The notes: generated by a model from the sequence alone, not told the origin. Positions 8,414-17,595 are shown, counted from the stretch's first letter. The stretch: 64,000 nucleotides of DNA from Fidelibacterota bacterium (GCA_947472795.1 CANJBL010000006.1:100168-164167), one strand, 5' to 3'. Program-made: numbers and translations.

Positions 8414-9982
8414 ATGCAGTTCAGCAACACCAAGATGATCATGGTCTTCGCCGTTATTCTGGCGTCGATCTTTTTCGCGGCTCCTAATCTCATCCCCTCT
8501 AGCGTACGGGCAAAACTGCCGGCGTCCATGAGCTGGTGGAAGCCAATGAACCTGGGCCTCGATCTGCGCGGTGGATCCTACTTGCTGCTGGAAGTGGACA
8601 CCTCGGCGCTGGACAAGGAACAACTGGCCGATCAGGAAGAGACGGCGCGTACGTCTCTGCGCGAAGAGAAGGTGGCCTACCGCAACATTCGGTCCGCCGA
8701 TGACGGCGTTTACGTGACCTTGAACGACGCGGCCGATTTGACCCGCGCCCGCGCGGCCATCGCTAAAGGCGCGCCCACCATGGATGTAACGACGGTGGGC
8801 GATGACCGTGTGCGTATCGTCGTGCCCGATCGTGTGAAGCGCGAGCGCCAGCTGGGCGCCGTGAGTCAGTCGCTGGAGATTGTGCGCCGTCGTATCGACG
8901 AGTTCGGCACCACAGAACCCTCCATCCAGCGCCAGGGTGCGGACCGCATCATCGTGGAATTGCCGGGCGTGGAAAATCCCGAGCGCGTGAAAGAGTTGCT
9001 GGGCCAGACGGCAAAAATGAACTTCCACATGCTCGACCCCATGGGTACGGCGAGTGATGCCAAGGATATTCCCCCGGGCACGATGCTGCTGCCGGGCTCG
9101 GCCGACGCTGCTCTGCCGCCAGGTCAGAAGTATGTTGTGCGCCGGCGCGTGGAAGTCAGCGGCGAACGCCTGATTGATTCACAGCCGGGCTTCCAGGACG
9201 GCGCACCGATCGTCAATTTCCGTTTTGACACGGCCGGTGGGCGCCGCTTCGGCCAGGTGACCTCGAACAATGTCGGCCAGCGTCTGGCCATCGTGCTTGA
9301 TAACGCCGTCATCAGCGCCCCGGTGCTGAAGGGCCCCATTGTCGGCGGCAGCGGAATGATCGAAGGCGGCTTCACGGTCGAAAAAGCAAAAGATCTGGCG
9401 CTGCTGCTGCGCGCGGGCGCCTTGCCGGCACCGCTCAATTTCCTCGAAGAACGCTCCGTCGGCCCCGGCCTCGGCGCTGACTCGATCAAAGCCGGCGCCA
9501 CAGCCGCGCTGGTGGGTGGCGGGCTCGTGGTGGTCTTCATGATCATCGCCTATCACACCTTCGGTCTCTTTGCGGTTTTCGGCCAGATTTTCCACATGCT
9601 GACGCTGTTTGCGTTCTTGAGCGTCGTTGGCGGCACGCTGACTTTGCCCGGCATTGCCGGCGTGGTGCTGTCGCTGGGTATCGCCGTGGATGCCAACGTG
9701 CTGATTTACGAACGTATGCGCGAGGAGTTCCAGTCTGGCCGCACGTTGATGAACGCGCTGACGAGCGGATTCCAGAATGCCTTCGCCACCATTTTTGACT
9801 CGAACCTGACCACCTTCATCGCCGCCGCCATTTTGTACTTCCTGGGCACCGGACCGGTGCGCGGCTTCGCCGTGACACTGGCGGTAGGTATCGCCACCTC
9901 CATGTTCTCGGCGGTCATGATCACGCGCATGCAGGTGTGGATGTGGTACCGCGCCGGCAAGCGCACCACGTTGCCCGTCTGA
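8414..9982 (+). CDS. secD: Protein translocase subunit SecD
   Basis: SecD works with SecF to use the proton-motive force to pull exported proteins out of SecYEG on the periplasmic side. The 522 residues have one N-terminal membrane helix, a large periplasmic P1 region with the signature LGLDLRGGSYLLLEVD, and five C-terminal helices starting near residue 365. Proton-path residues appear in GIAVDANVLIYERMREE. The length is typical for alphaproteobacterial SecD, which is shorter than the E. coli protein. secF follows 16 bases later. Confidence 0.97.
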   Translation: MQFSNTKMIMVFAVILASIFFAAPNLIPSSVRAKLPASMSWWKPMNLGLDLRGGSYLLLEVDTSALDKEQLADQEETARTSLREEKVAYRNIRSADDGVYVTLNDAADLTRARAAIAKGAPTMDVTTVGDDRVRIVVPDRVKRERQLGAVSQSLEIVRRRIDEFGTTEPSIQRQGADRIIVELPGVENPERVKELLGQTAKMNFHMLDPMGTASDAKDIPPGTMLLPGSADAALPPGQKYVVRRRVEVSGERLIDSQPGFQDGAPIVNFRFDTAGGRRFGQVTSNNVGQRLAIVLDNAVISAPVLKGPIVGGSGMIEGGFTVEKAKDLALLLRAGALPAPLNFLEERSVGPGLGADSIKAGATAALVGGGLVVVFMIIAYHTFGLFAVFGQIFHMLTLFAFLSVVGGTLTLPGIAGVVLSLGIAVDANVLIYERMREEFQSGRTLMNALTSGFQNAFATIFDSNLTTFIAAAILYFLGTGPVRGFAVTLAVGIATSMFSAVMITRMQVWMWYRAGKRTTLPV

Positions 9983-9998
9983 TGCAAGGATAGAAACT

Positions 9999-10940
9999 AT
10001 GTCAATCTTTCCGCAGCCTATCCTTCGCTATATGCCGCACGAGTTCCGCTGGGACGTGGTGGGTACGCGCTTCATCTGGTACGTGTTCACGGCCATTCTG
10101 ATTGTGGTCTCCATCGGCTCGATCGCCACGCGCGGGTTTAACTTCGGCATCGATTTTGCCGGCGGCGTCCTGATGGAAGCCCGCGCCGAGCAGGTCGTCG
10201 ATCTCTCCAAATTGCGCGGAGATCTGAACGGCCTGGGCCTGGGCGAAATCAACATCACGACCATTGGTGACACGGGTAAGGACGTGACGATCCGCGTGCC
10301 CGAACAGCAAGGCGGCGATCAAGCGCAGAATACTGCTGTGGGCAAGATCAAGACGCAGCTGGGTGAGCAGTATCAGATCCGCCGCACGGAAGTGGTGGGC
10401 CCGAAGGTTGGCGCCGAATTGATCATCGGCGGTGCGCTTGCGGTTGCCTTGGCTGTGACGGCTATCGCTATTTACGTCTGGTTCCGGTTCGAGTGGCAAT
10501 TTGCGCTGGGGGCCTGTCTTGCGCTCTGTAGCGACGTCATCACGACGCTGGGCGTCTTTTCGCTGTTCCAGATGAACTTCGACCTGACCACCGTCGCGGC
10601 CGTGCTGACCATTGCCGGATATTCGGTGAACGATTCCATCGTTGTCTATGACCGCGTGCGCGAGATGTTGCGCAAGTACAAGAAGATGCCGCTACCGGAA
10701 TTGCTCAATCTGTCGGTCAACCGCGTGTTGCCGCGAACGCTTCTGACGGTGTTCACGGTGTTCCTGACGGTCGTTGCGCTGCTGGTCTTCGGCGGCGAGA
10801 CATTGCGCGGCTTCTCCGTCGCCATGCTGTGGGGCTTGTTCGTCGGCACCTTCTCGAGCATTCGTGTCGGCATGCCGGTGCTATTGTACCTAGATCTGCG
10901 CCGCGACGAGTTCGGCGGACCGGCCGCCAGCAGCCCCTGA
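9999..10940 (+). CDS. secF: Protein translocase subunit SecF
   Basis: SecF is the second membrane subunit of the SecDF-YajC complex. The protein has 313 residues with one N-terminal helix, a short periplasmic domain opening with NFGIDFAGGVLMEAR, and five C-terminal helices. YSVNDSIVVYDRVRE is the SecF counterpart of the SecD proton-path motif. It is cotranscribed with yajC and secD, and a small Mth938-like gene follows 9 bases after the stop, probably in the same transcript. Confidence 0.97.
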   Translation: MSIFPQPILRYMPHEFRWDVVGTRFIWYVFTAILIVVSIGSIATRGFNFGIDFAGGVLMEARAEQVVDLSKLRGDLNGLGLGEINITTIGDTGKDVTIRVPEQQGGDQAQNTAVGKIKTQLGEQYQIRRTEVVGPKVGAELIIGGALAVALAVTAIAIYVWFRFEWQFALGACLALCSDVITTLGVFSLFQMNFDLTTVAAVLTIAGYSVNDSIVVYDRVREMLRKYKKMPLPELLNLSVNRVLPRTLLTVFTVFLTVVALLVFGGETLRGFSVAMLWGLFVGTFSSIRVGMPVLLYLDLRRDEFGGPAASSP

Positions 10941-10949
10941 CTTTGACAC

Positions 10950-11318
10950 GTGAAGCTGACGCGACAATCGGCGGCCGACCGTCAACTTATCCAACGCTAC
11001 GGTAACGGCGGCTTTCGTGTATCCAATGTGGATTTCACCGGCGCGGTGATCGTGACACCGGAGCGCACCGTGAGTTGGGTGGTTCCTTCAGTTGCCGATC
11101 TCACCGTGGCCGACTTCGCGCCGCTGATGAACCAATCCCTTGATGTCTGTCTGCTTGGCTGCGGCAAGGAGATGCTTCCCTTGAAGCCCGAGCTGCGTGC
11201 GGCTTTGAAAGAGGCCGGCATCAGCGTCGATCTCATGGACACAGGAGCGGCGTGCCGTACCTACAATGTGCTCATGGGCGAGGGGCGCGCCGTGGCCGCG
11301 GCGCTTATAGCGATCTAA
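10950..11318 (+). CDS. Mth938-like (DUF498) domain protein
   Basis: The 122-residue protein belongs to the Mth938/DUF498 family, whose eukaryotic member NDUFAF3 assists assembly of respiratory complex I. FRVSNVDFTGAVIVTPE near residue 22 and the late VDLMDTGAACRTYNVLMGE are characteristic. The proposed start is GTG at 10950, 9 bases after the secF stop. The secDF-Mth938 order is conserved in alphaproteobacteria, and an NDUFAF6-like gene lies 0.8 kb away. A role in complex I assembly is inferred from homology. Confidence 0.88.
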   Translation: MKLTRQSAADRQLIQRYGNGGFRVSNVDFTGAVIVTPERTVSWVVPSVADLTVADFAPLMNQSLDVCLLGCGKEMLPLKPELRAALKEAGISVDLMDTGAACRTYNVLMGEGRAVAAALIAI

Positions 11319-11335
11319 TTACAAAAGACAGACGC

Positions 11336-11367
11336 ACAAACAAAAACGGGGACCTTGCGGTCCCCGT
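11336..11367 (-). terminator. Intrinsic terminator between convergent genes
   Basis: A perfect 9-bp stem, ACGGGGACC and GGTCCCCGT with loop TTGC, is flanked on the upper strand by an A-rich run (ACAAACAAAAA). Read on the minus strand this is a GC-rich hairpin followed by a T-rich tract, an intrinsic terminator for the membrane-protein gene ending at 11391. It could also slow transcription arriving from secDF. Confidence 0.85.
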
Positions 11368-11390
11368 TCTGGTCTCTGATGGCGGTTGCT

Positions 11391-11984
11391 TTAGCCCAGG
11401 TGCTGCTGCGCGGCCATGGCCAGCAGCATCGGGATGGAAAGCACCGTATTGGTACGCGAGAACAGCATGGCCATGCGCGCGGCCTTGGCTTTCACGTCAG
11501 GTTCCACCTGCACGATGCCCAGCGCCTTCTTCTGGTTGGGCCAGATGACGAACCAAACGTTGAACCACATGATGATGGCGAGCCACATGCCAATGCCGAT
11601 GTTGCGCGCAACGCCGGTCTGGCTGCCGAGCAGCAGCGCATCGACGAGGTAGCCGTTGAGGAAAGCCAGGATCAGGCCGGTGATGAGCGTGGACATGGCG
11701 CCCCAACGGAACCAGAAAAGGGCCGCGGGCGCGATCACCTTGCCGATGGCGGGCTTCTGCTCATCGGGGATCTTGGACATGTTCGGAATCTGCACAAAGT
11801 TGAAGTACCACAGCAGACCGATCCACATCACACCGCTGACGATATGCAGGTAGCGGAACAGATATTGCCAGAAAGCGTCGCCATACGGCGTGCCGCTCGC
11901 GCTCTTGAAGTAGAGCAGCAGGACAATTGCCAGTACCGTGCCGGCAATGACGGTATTGCGTAAGGACGTCAGAATGGCGCTCAT
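11391..11984 (-). CDS. PuuD-type (urate oxidase N-terminal) integral membrane domain protein
   Basis: This 197-residue membrane protein matches the Urate_ox_N/PuuD transmembrane module. The conserved segment is YLHIVSGVMWIGLLWYFNFV at about 43-62. Five to six hydrophobic helices are visible, and FVIWPNQKKALGI near residue 150 is also typical. In PuuD this module is fused to a cytochrome c domain and acts on urate; here no CxxCH is present, so only the membrane half exists. The start MSAILTS follows AAAGGGGAAG; a longer frame is less well supported. Its function is unclear. His residues in the helices could bind haem, but this is inference. Confidence 0.72.
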   Translation of the reverse strand: MSAILTSLRNTVIAGTVLAIVLLLYFKSASGTPYGDAFWQYLFRYLHIVSGVMWIGLLWYFNFVQIPNMSKIPDEQKPAIGKVIAPAALFWFRWGAMSTLITGLILAFLNGYLVDALLLGSQTGVARNIGIGMWLAIIMWFNVWFVIWPNQKKALGIVQVEPDVKAKAARMAMLFSRTNTVLSIPMLLAMAAQQHLG

Positions 11985-12137
11985 GAACTTCCCCTTTGAG
12001 TTACCCTGTGAAGGCGACAACCGTTCTCGGTACCGCCTAAACCCGTTACCATGTTACCCCATTCCGTAGGGCGCGCAATTGCATATCCTATTGGAAAGAC
12101 ACGTCAGGTTGGATTGGCGAGGGATGAAATAAGCACG

Positions 12138-12983
12138 ATGCCGCAGGCGGGACATTACGTTGCTGAACTGGTGCGCGACGAGGACTACGACCGTTTCCTG
12201 ACGGCCGTGTTAGCCCCCAAGGCTGCCCGCGACAGCCTTCTGGCGCTCTACGCTTTCAATGTAGAGGTGGCCAGGGTGCGTGAGAGTGTCTCCGAAAGCC
12301 TCATCGGGCAGATGAAGCTGCAATGGTGGCGAGATGTGGTGGCGGCGGTCTTCGAAGGCAAACCCACGCCTAAGGGAAACCCGGTGGTCGATGCTATCGC
12401 GGCGACAATAACGGCTCATAATCTGTCGCGGAGCCACTTCGAAGCGTTGCTCGACGCCCGCGCCCAGGACATGACCGACGAAACGCCGCCCGACCTGGAA
12501 GCCCTTGAAATATACGCCGATGGCACATCGGCAAGTCTTACGCTCTTGGCACTGGAAGTGCTGGGTGCGCGAGACGACGCCAGCAAACAAGCTGGGCGCC
12601 ATGTGGGCATCGCCTGGGCCTTGACCGGGATGCTGCGGGCTGTGCTGTTTCACGCGCGCGCTAACCGCTTTCTGCTGCCGCAGGACCTGATGGCGGCGGC
12701 AAGCCTTACAAGTCACGACCTTCACGAACGGCGCAACGCCACCAAGATCAGTACTGTCGTGGCGCAAATCGCGGAACGGGCCGGTGAACACATCGCCAAA
12801 GCACGCGCCTTGCGCGGCCAGGTCGACCGCAAGGGGCTGGCGGCGCTGCTGCCGGCGACGCTCGCTGATGGCTATCTGAAGGGATTGGCGCGCCGAAAGT
12901 TTGACGTTTTCGATCCGCGTCACGCGTTGCAAAGGCCAGCGGCCTTGCGTCTCTCATGGAATGCGATGTTGGGACTCTATTAA
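12138..12983 (+). CDS. Squalene/phytoene synthase-fold protein, NDUFAF6-like complex I assembly factor
   Basis: The 281-residue product has the all-helical squalene/phytoene synthase fold, seen in LYAFNVEVARVRE and QMKLQWWRD. However, the Asp-rich catalytic motifs of true prenyl synthases are absent: FNVEVARV stands where DxxxD is expected, and GMLRAVLFHARANRFLLPQ replaces the second motif. This pattern fits the non-catalytic NDUFAF6 group, linked to complex I assembly in mitochondria and alphaproteobacteria. An Mth938-like (NDUFAF3-type) gene is nearby. The start at 12138 (MPQAGHY) is preferred; an in-frame start at 12051 exists. Confidence 0.8.
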   Translation: MPQAGHYVAELVRDEDYDRFLTAVLAPKAARDSLLALYAFNVEVARVRESVSESLIGQMKLQWWRDVVAAVFEGKPTPKGNPVVDAIAATITAHNLSRSHFEALLDARAQDMTDETPPDLEALEIYADGTSASLTLLALEVLGARDDASKQAGRHVGIAWALTGMLRAVLFHARANRFLLPQDLMAAASLTSHDLHERRNATKISTVVAQIAERAGEHIAKARALRGQVDRKGLAALLPATLADGYLKGLARRKFDVFDPRHALQRPAALRLSWNAMLGLY

Positions 12984-12987
12984 GAGT

Positions 12988-14361
12988 CTATTCGGCGGCG
13001 AGGGGCCCGGCCTTCAGCCATTGTTCGATATCCCTGAGCGCGCGTTCGGCTAAAGCCTTCTTGCGGTCACGGCCTCTGATGGGGCGTCCTTTGCCGTCGC
13101 GGGCATCGATTTCTGGGAACAGGCCGAAGTTCACGTTCATGGGCTGGAAGGTCGTGGCGTCGGCGCCGCCGGTAATGTGGCTGAGCAAAGCGCCGAGGGC
13201 CGTCGTGACCGGTGGCGTTTCCTGAACAGCACCGCGCCGTTCGGCGGCGGCGAAGCGGCCCGTCATGAGGCCAACAGCCGCACTCTCCACATACCCCTCG
13301 CAGCCAGTGATCTGACCGGCGAAGCGCAGGCGCGGCATCTTCTTCAGCCGTAACGTACCGTCCAGCAGTTTCGGCGAATTGATGAACGTATTGCGGTGAA
13401 TCCCGCCCAGACGCGCGAACTCGGCATTTTCCAAGCCGGGGATCGTGCGGAAGACACGCACCTGTTCGCCATGCTTCAGCTTGGTCTGGAAGCCCACCAT
13501 GTTGAATAATGTGCCGAGCGCGTTGTCTTGACGGAGTTGCATTACCGCATGGGGTCGTTGGTTCGTGCGCGGATCGCGCAGGCCGACGGGCTTCATGGGG
13601 CCATGGGCGAGGGTCTCGACGCCGCGGTCGGCCATGACCTCGATGGGCAAACACCCCTCGAAGTAGGGCGTGTCTTTTTCCCAGTCCTTGAACTCGGTCT
13701 TCTCCGCACTGCGCAAGGCGGCGATGAAAGCTTCGTATTGGGCTTTGTCGAAGGGGCAGTTGATGTAGTCCGCGCCGCCGCCTTCGACCTCAGCTCCTTT
13801 GTCATAGCGCGACTGGAACCAGGCCACGTCCATATTGATGCTTTCGCGGTGGACGATGGGCGCGATGGCGTCGAAGAAGGCGAGGGACTCCTCGCCCGTG
13901 AGCGCGCGTACGGCCTCGCTCAAGGCTGGTGAGGTGAGGGGCCCGGTGGCAATGATGACCGAAGACCAGTCCTCAGGCGGCAAACCGGCGACCTCGCCCG
14001 GTTCCACGGAAATCAGCGGGTTGCTGCGCAAATGCTGCTCGACGGCGGCGGAGAATCCCTCCCGGTCCACGGCCAGGGCCGAACCCGCCGGGACCCGGTG
14101 GGCGTCCGCCGCTGTCATAATGAGCGAGCCGGCGCGGCGCATCTCGGCGTGCAGAAGCCCCACCGCATTGTAATCGGCGTCATCGGAACGGAAGGAATTG
14201 GAGCACACCAACTCGGCAAGGCTCCCGGTTTTATGGGCCGCCGTCATGCGCGCCGGGCGCATTTCGTGGATCACCACGGGAATTCCAGAATTGGCAATCT
14301 GCCAGGCGGCTTCGCTTCCCGCGAGGCCGCCGCCGATGATATGGATAGGTTGATGTGTCAT
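12988..14361 (-). CDS. trmFO: Methylenetetrahydrofolate--tRNA-(uracil-5-)-methyltransferase TrmFO
   Basis: TrmFO forms 5-methyluridine at position 54 of tRNA, using methylene-THF and FADH2 instead of SAM. The FAD-binding motif [18 protein letters not shown] lies at the N-terminus. [27 protein letters not shown] and [20 protein letters not shown] are diagnostic for the family. The start at 14361 is preferred because GTGGAG lies five bases upstream; an in-frame ATG at 14373 is possible. From there the protein has 457 residues, the expected size. It converges with the NDUFAF6-like gene four bases away. Confidence 0.96.
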   Translation of the reverse strand: MTHQPIHIIGGGLAGSEAAWQIANSGIPVVIHEMRPARMTAAHKTGSLAELVCSNSFRSDDADYNAVGLLHAEMRRAGSLIMTAADAHRVPAGSALAVDREGFSAAVEQHLRSNPLISVEPGEVAGLPPEDWSSVIIATGPLTSPALSEAVRALTGEESLAFFDAIAPIVHRESINMDVAWFQSRYDKGAEVEGGGADYINCPFDKAQYEAFIAALRSAEKTEFKDWEKDTPYFEGCLPIEVMADRGVETLAHGPMKPVGLRDPRTNQRPHAVMQLRQDNALGTLFNMVGFQTKLKHGEQVRVFRTIPGLENAEFARLGGIHRNTFINSPKLLDGTLRLKKMPRLRFAGQITGCEGYVESAAVGLMTGRFAAAERRGAVQETPPVTTALGALLSHITGGADATTFQPMNVNFGLFPEIDARDGKGRPIRGRDRKKALAERALRDIEQWLKAGPLAAE

Positions 14362-14435
14362 GATCTCCACCATAGCTATCCCAGGGCGAAGTTCAATGCC
14401 GGGGGCGGCCTGAGTGCAGAGGAGTTGGGTTTCTT

Positions 14436-15257
14436 ATGAGTGAGCGCTTTTATGTCGTCGGCGGTGAGTACGCCGATATGTCTTTCACGACGCCGCTGGC
14501 GGGCACCAAGCTGGAGGTGCGCGGCCCCTTCAATGCGCGCGAGGCGAAAGTCTGCTGGCGCGATCTGACGGGCAAGACCGTCGATAACGCCATGGTGCGC
14601 TACTTCCTCCGCTCGGAGGAAGAAGTGGCGGGAAAGAAATACTGGGTCGTGGGCGGTGAATACGCGGACTCGTCTTTCATCAAGATCAGGCCCGGCAAAG
14701 AGCTGGAGAGCTATGGGCCCTTCGACACATGGGATACGGCGTTGGGATTCTGGCGCGGCCTGACCTCCAAGAGCGTCGATGACGCCATGATCCGCTACGA
14801 CATCCGCGAGAACTATCAGTCGGGCGAAGCCATCACCGGCGGCAAGTTTGCGGTGAACAAGGCCCCACAGGCAGCAGTGCGTTTTATCGACATCGCCGCA
14901 GCGCCGGAAAAAGTTTTGGCTTTCCTGAAGGACGGGGCCAATTGGACCAAGTGGGCGGCAGGCGCGGTAAAGTCCACCCAGCTGGTGTCCGGCGGAACAT
15001 GGGATGTGGAAACGCCCATGGGCAAGGCGCGCCTGACGATCACGAGCGATGCCGCGACCGGCATCCTCGATCACGCGCTGAACGGCCCCAACGTCAACGT
15101 GACGATTCCGGGACGCGTGGTAGCGGGTGGGGCCGGCAGCATCTTCATGCTGATCTTCACGCGAGAAGCTTCCATGTCGGACAAGGACTTTGCGCGTGAC
15201 ATGGCGTTGGTCGACGCCGACCTTGCCGCGTTGAAAGCCTGTTTCGAAAAAGGCTAG
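14436..15257 (+). CDS. Tandem DUF4170 domains fused to an SRPBCC-like domain
   Basis: The 273-residue protein has two copies of a DUF4170-type unit followed by an SRPBCC (polyketide cyclase/START-like) domain. Unit 1 (about 3-58) begins RFYVVGGEYADMSF and ends VDNAMVRYFLR; unit 2 (about 67-124) begins KYWVVGGEYADSSF and ends VDDAMIRYDIR. The C-terminal part (about 145-270) contains FIDIAAAPEKVLAFLKD and GTWDVETPMGKARLTI, typical of SRPBCC ligand-binding folds. DUF4170 proteins are normally single-domain and about 80 residues long. No enzymatic role can be assigned. It is divergently placed from trmFO, 74 bases away. Confidence 0.72.
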   Translation: MSERFYVVGGEYADMSFTTPLAGTKLEVRGPFNAREAKVCWRDLTGKTVDNAMVRYFLRSEEEVAGKKYWVVGGEYADSSFIKIRPGKELESYGPFDTWDTALGFWRGLTSKSVDDAMIRYDIRENYQSGEAITGGKFAVNKAPQAAVRFIDIAAAPEKVLAFLKDGANWTKWAAGAVKSTQLVSGGTWDVETPMGKARLTITSDAATGILDHALNGPNVNVTIPGRVVAGGAGSIFMLIFTREASMSDKDFARDMALVDADLAALKACFEKG

Positions 15258-15596
15258 CTACTTCTTCGGAACTTCGCTGCACCCTTGCGGGCCGCAGAAC
15301 TGCACCGCGCCCGTGAGGTGATCTATGCGGTACATGAAGCCGTTGGTGGAATTTGGTGCAGGCACCAGATTGAAGCGGTTGCCGAAAAGGTCGCCCGCGA
15401 TAACGGCAAGGCCGCCCAGCACCGCCGCAATGACAATGGCGCGCGACAGACCCGTGGACAGGAATTTCGCCTTCGCCCCGTCGGCCTGTGCCTTTTCGCT
15501 GTCGGTCTCATCGTCTCTCGCCGGTTTCTCTTTCTTGACGATGACGGGCGGGACCGCGCCTTTAGCGGCATCCTTATCCTTCGCCATTTCGACCAT
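15258..15596 (-). CDS. Hypothetical single-pass membrane protein
   Basis: This 112-residue protein is not recognised. The first 45 residues are highly charged (Lys/Asp/Glu), then one membrane helix at about 52-70 (AIVIAAVLGGLAVIAGDLF) is followed by a small extracytoplasmic tail with a Cys pair in QFCGPQGCSEVPKK. The topology is probably N-in, C-out. The start MVEMAKDK is chosen for the GGAG located 8 bases upstream. It converges with the DUF4170-SRPBCC gene without a gap. Confidence 0.6.
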   Translation of the reverse strand: MVEMAKDKDAAKGAVPPVIVKKEKPARDDETDSEKAQADGAKAKFLSTGLSRAIVIAAVLGGLAVIAGDLFGNRFNLVPAPNSTNGFMYRIDHLTGAVQFCGPQGCSEVPKK

Positions 15597-15667
15597 GTTG
15601 CACTCCATTCACGGCGTCAGCGTGACATCGCGGCCAGTTTAGCGGATGAAACAAGACGCGGAAAGGT

Positions 15668-16165
15668 TCAGCCGGCTTCATCTAAAGTCGGCGGCGGCGC
15701 TACATCCTCGACGGTGGAGAAAGTGCTTATGCCGCCGGCAGGCTTTAATGGCTCGGGCGGCGCGATACCGCGCGCGGCCAAAACGTCATTGACGGTCTGC
15801 AGCAACATGGCCGGCGAGATGGGTTTCATGAGGTATCCCTGAATGCCCCGACGGGCGGCGGCTTTGTAGGTTCCCGTGTCGGTGCGGCCTGTGAGCACGA
15901 TGACAGGCAAGTTACGCCGCCAGATCGTCTTGGCTTCGCGGATCTTGCGTATGAGTGTCAGGCCGTTGGCGTTGGGCAGCACTATATCCACCAACGCCAG
16001 CTGAATGCGCAGGCCGGGGTCCTTCATGATGTAGAAGAGGGCTTCTTCCGCATTTCCGGCGGTCACGATCTTGGGGTAACCGCCGGCCTTGAGGAAGGCG
16101 ACGATAAGATCGCGGATGGCGGGTTCATCCTCGACAACGAGCAGGCAACTGAGCGGCTTGGCCAT
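15668..16165 (-). CDS. Single-domain response regulator (receiver protein)
   Basis: The 165-residue protein is a CheY-like receiver with a Pro-rich C-terminal tail and no output domain. LLVVEDEPAIRDL gives the acidic pair, LALVDIVLPNANGL the phospho-acceptor Asp (about residue 60), VIVLTGRTD the conserved Thr, and GYLMKPIS the Lys. All catalytic positions are present, so it should be phosphorylated. There is no adjacent histidine kinase, so it is an orphan. The tail from about 138 is low complexity. Confidence 0.88.
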   Translation of the reverse strand: MAKPLSCLLVVEDEPAIRDLIVAFLKAGGYPKIVTAGNAEEALFYIMKDPGLRIQLALVDIVLPNANGLTLIRKIREAKTIWRRNLPVIVLTGRTDTGTYKAAARRGIQGYLMKPISPAMLLQTVNDVLAARGIAPPEPLKPAGGISTFSTVEDVAPPPTLDEAG

Positions 16166-16252
16166 AAGGAGCGCACAAGAAAAATGGATTAACTAGGATT
16201 CCAAAACGCTGCCGCGAATGCAATGGAGCTTTTGCAAAGCAAACCCCTGACG

Positions 16253-16450
16253 TTAGGAGACGACGCCATGGGAGCTGCGTGGGCCAAGGAACAACCACAG
16301 GAGCCAGCCCACGAACGGTAGAAGGATGACCAGCAGAATCCAAGCCACTTTTGTGCCTGTAGAGCGAGCGCTGCCGAGGGTGCTGATAATGGCCCATACA
16401 TCCGCAACAAGGATAAGGAGGCCGAAGATGCCTTGATATTCGAAGTGCAT
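16253..16450 (-). CDS. PLDc_N-type small membrane protein
   Basis: The 65-residue protein has two membrane helices, FGLLILVADVWAIISTL (about 9-26) and KVAWILLVILLPFVGWLLWL (about 34-53), separated by a short cytoplasmic loop, and ends in LGPRSSHG. This matches the phospholipase D N-terminal (PLDc_N) small membrane proteins, for which VAWILLVILLPFVGWLLWLF-like sequence is the hallmark. Function is unknown. It lies alone between the orphan receiver and the first GFA gene. Confidence 0.8.
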   Translation of the reverse strand: MHFEYQGIFGLLILVADVWAIISTLGSARSTGTKVAWILLVILLPFVGWLLWLFLGPRSSHGVVS

Positions 16451-16520
16451 GGAAACATCCTGTGCGCGATAAGATGCAACCCAGATTAGACCTATAAAAG
16501 CCTGAGGGAAAGGACAAGCG

Positions 16521-16943
16521 ATGACGCGGACGGCACACTGTAATTGCGGCGCGCTGCGGTTGGAGGCAGACGGCGAACCCGAAGCCGTGGTGGTTTGTCA
16601 CTGTACAGATTGCCAGCGGCGGACGGGGTCCGTGGTAGGTGTGGGCGCCTATTATCATAAAGACAAAGTACGCATCACCGGCGCCAGTACAGCCTGGACA
16701 CGCACGGCCCACAGCGGACGCAGGTTCACGCAGAATTTCTGCCCGACGTGCGGGACGTCGGTGTTTTTCATTTCGGATAATAAGCCCGACGGTGTCGGTG
16801 TGGCTGTGGGCGCCTTTGCCGATCCCAACTACCCGGCGCCCGCACGTTCAGTGTGGGAGCGCTCGCAGCATCCATGGATTGCCGTGCCCGAAGACCTCGT
16901 CCATTTCGACATGGGACGAGATCAAGGCGCGAAGAAAGCGTAG
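16521..16943 (+). CDS. GFA-family (glutathione-dependent formaldehyde-activating-like) protein, first copy
   Basis: The 140-residue protein has the Mss4-like zinc fold of the GFA/CENP-V family. Zinc-binding Cys groups are visible as HCNCGALRL (residues 7-15), VCHCTDCQRRTG (about 30-41) and FCPTCGTSVFF (about 74-84). The founding member Gfa was proposed to help combine formaldehyde and glutathione, but many members have unknown roles. A glutathione transferase follows 10 bases later. A second, divergent copy is at 22958. Confidence 0.9.
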   Translation: MTRTAHCNCGALRLEADGEPEAVVVCHCTDCQRRTGSVVGVGAYYHKDKVRITGASTAWTRTAHSGRRFTQNFCPTCGTSVFFISDNKPDGVGVAVGAFADPNYPAPARSVWERSQHPWIAVPEDLVHFDMGRDQGAKKA

Positions 16944-16953
16944 GAACCTCAGG

Positions 16954-17595
16954 ATGACCATCACCATCACCGCATTCGACCGCTCACCCGACGGCGGTAA
17001 GGGGTTGGCGCGCGACACGCGGGTTCGCTGGGCGCTGGAGGAAGTCGCCCAACCCTACGAGGTTCGTCTTGTTTCATTCCGTGCGCTGAAGGAGCCCGCG
17101 CATCTGGCCCTTCATCCGTTCGGTCAGATTCCAACCTATGAAGAAGGCGATCTTGCTCTGTTCGAGACGGGTGCGATTGTTTTCCATATCGCCGAGCGTC
17201 ATGCGGGTCTATTGTCGAAGGACGCGAACGCGCGTGCCAGGGCGATCACATGGATGTTCGCCGCCATCAATACAATCGAACCGCCGATCCTCGAATATGT
17301 GACCGCCAAGCTGTTCGAAGCGGATAAGCCTTGGGCGCAGCAGCGCGTGCCTCTGGTCGCGGATCGCGTGCGCGTACGGTTGCAGCAACTTTCCAGCCGT
17401 CTCGGTGATGCCGAATGGCTCGATGGCGCGTTCAGCGCCGGCGATCTGATGATGGTATCGGTGTTGCTCCGCGTGAGACCATCGGGAATTCTGGACGAAT
17501 ATGCGAACCTCGCGGCCTATGTCGCGCGGGGCGAGGCACGCCCCGCCTATCAACGTGCTTTCGCCGCGCAGTTGGCAGTGAATACGCGGCCTTAG
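16954..17595 (+). CDS. Glutathione S-transferase family protein
   Basis: The 213-residue cytoplasmic protein has a GST N-terminal thioredoxin-like half and an all-helical C-terminal half. RVRWALEEVAQPYEVRLVSF, the cis-Pro segment HPFGQIPTYEEGD and the glutathione-binding LFETGAIVFHIAER support the family. The C-terminal part contains WLDGAFSAGDLMMVSVL, the conserved N-capping box region. The start MTITITAF lies after a GGAACCTCAGG leader 10 bases after the GFA gene, so the pair is likely an operon. Substrate unknown. Confidence 0.9.
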   Translation: MTITITAFDRSPDGGKGLARDTRVRWALEEVAQPYEVRLVSFRALKEPAHLALHPFGQIPTYEEGDLALFETGAIVFHIAERHAGLLSKDANARARAITWMFAAINTIEPPILEYVTAKLFEADKPWAQQRVPLVADRVRVRLQQLSSRLGDAEWLDGAFSAGDLMMVSVLLRVRPSGILDEYANLAAYVARGEARPAYQRAFAAQLAVNTRP

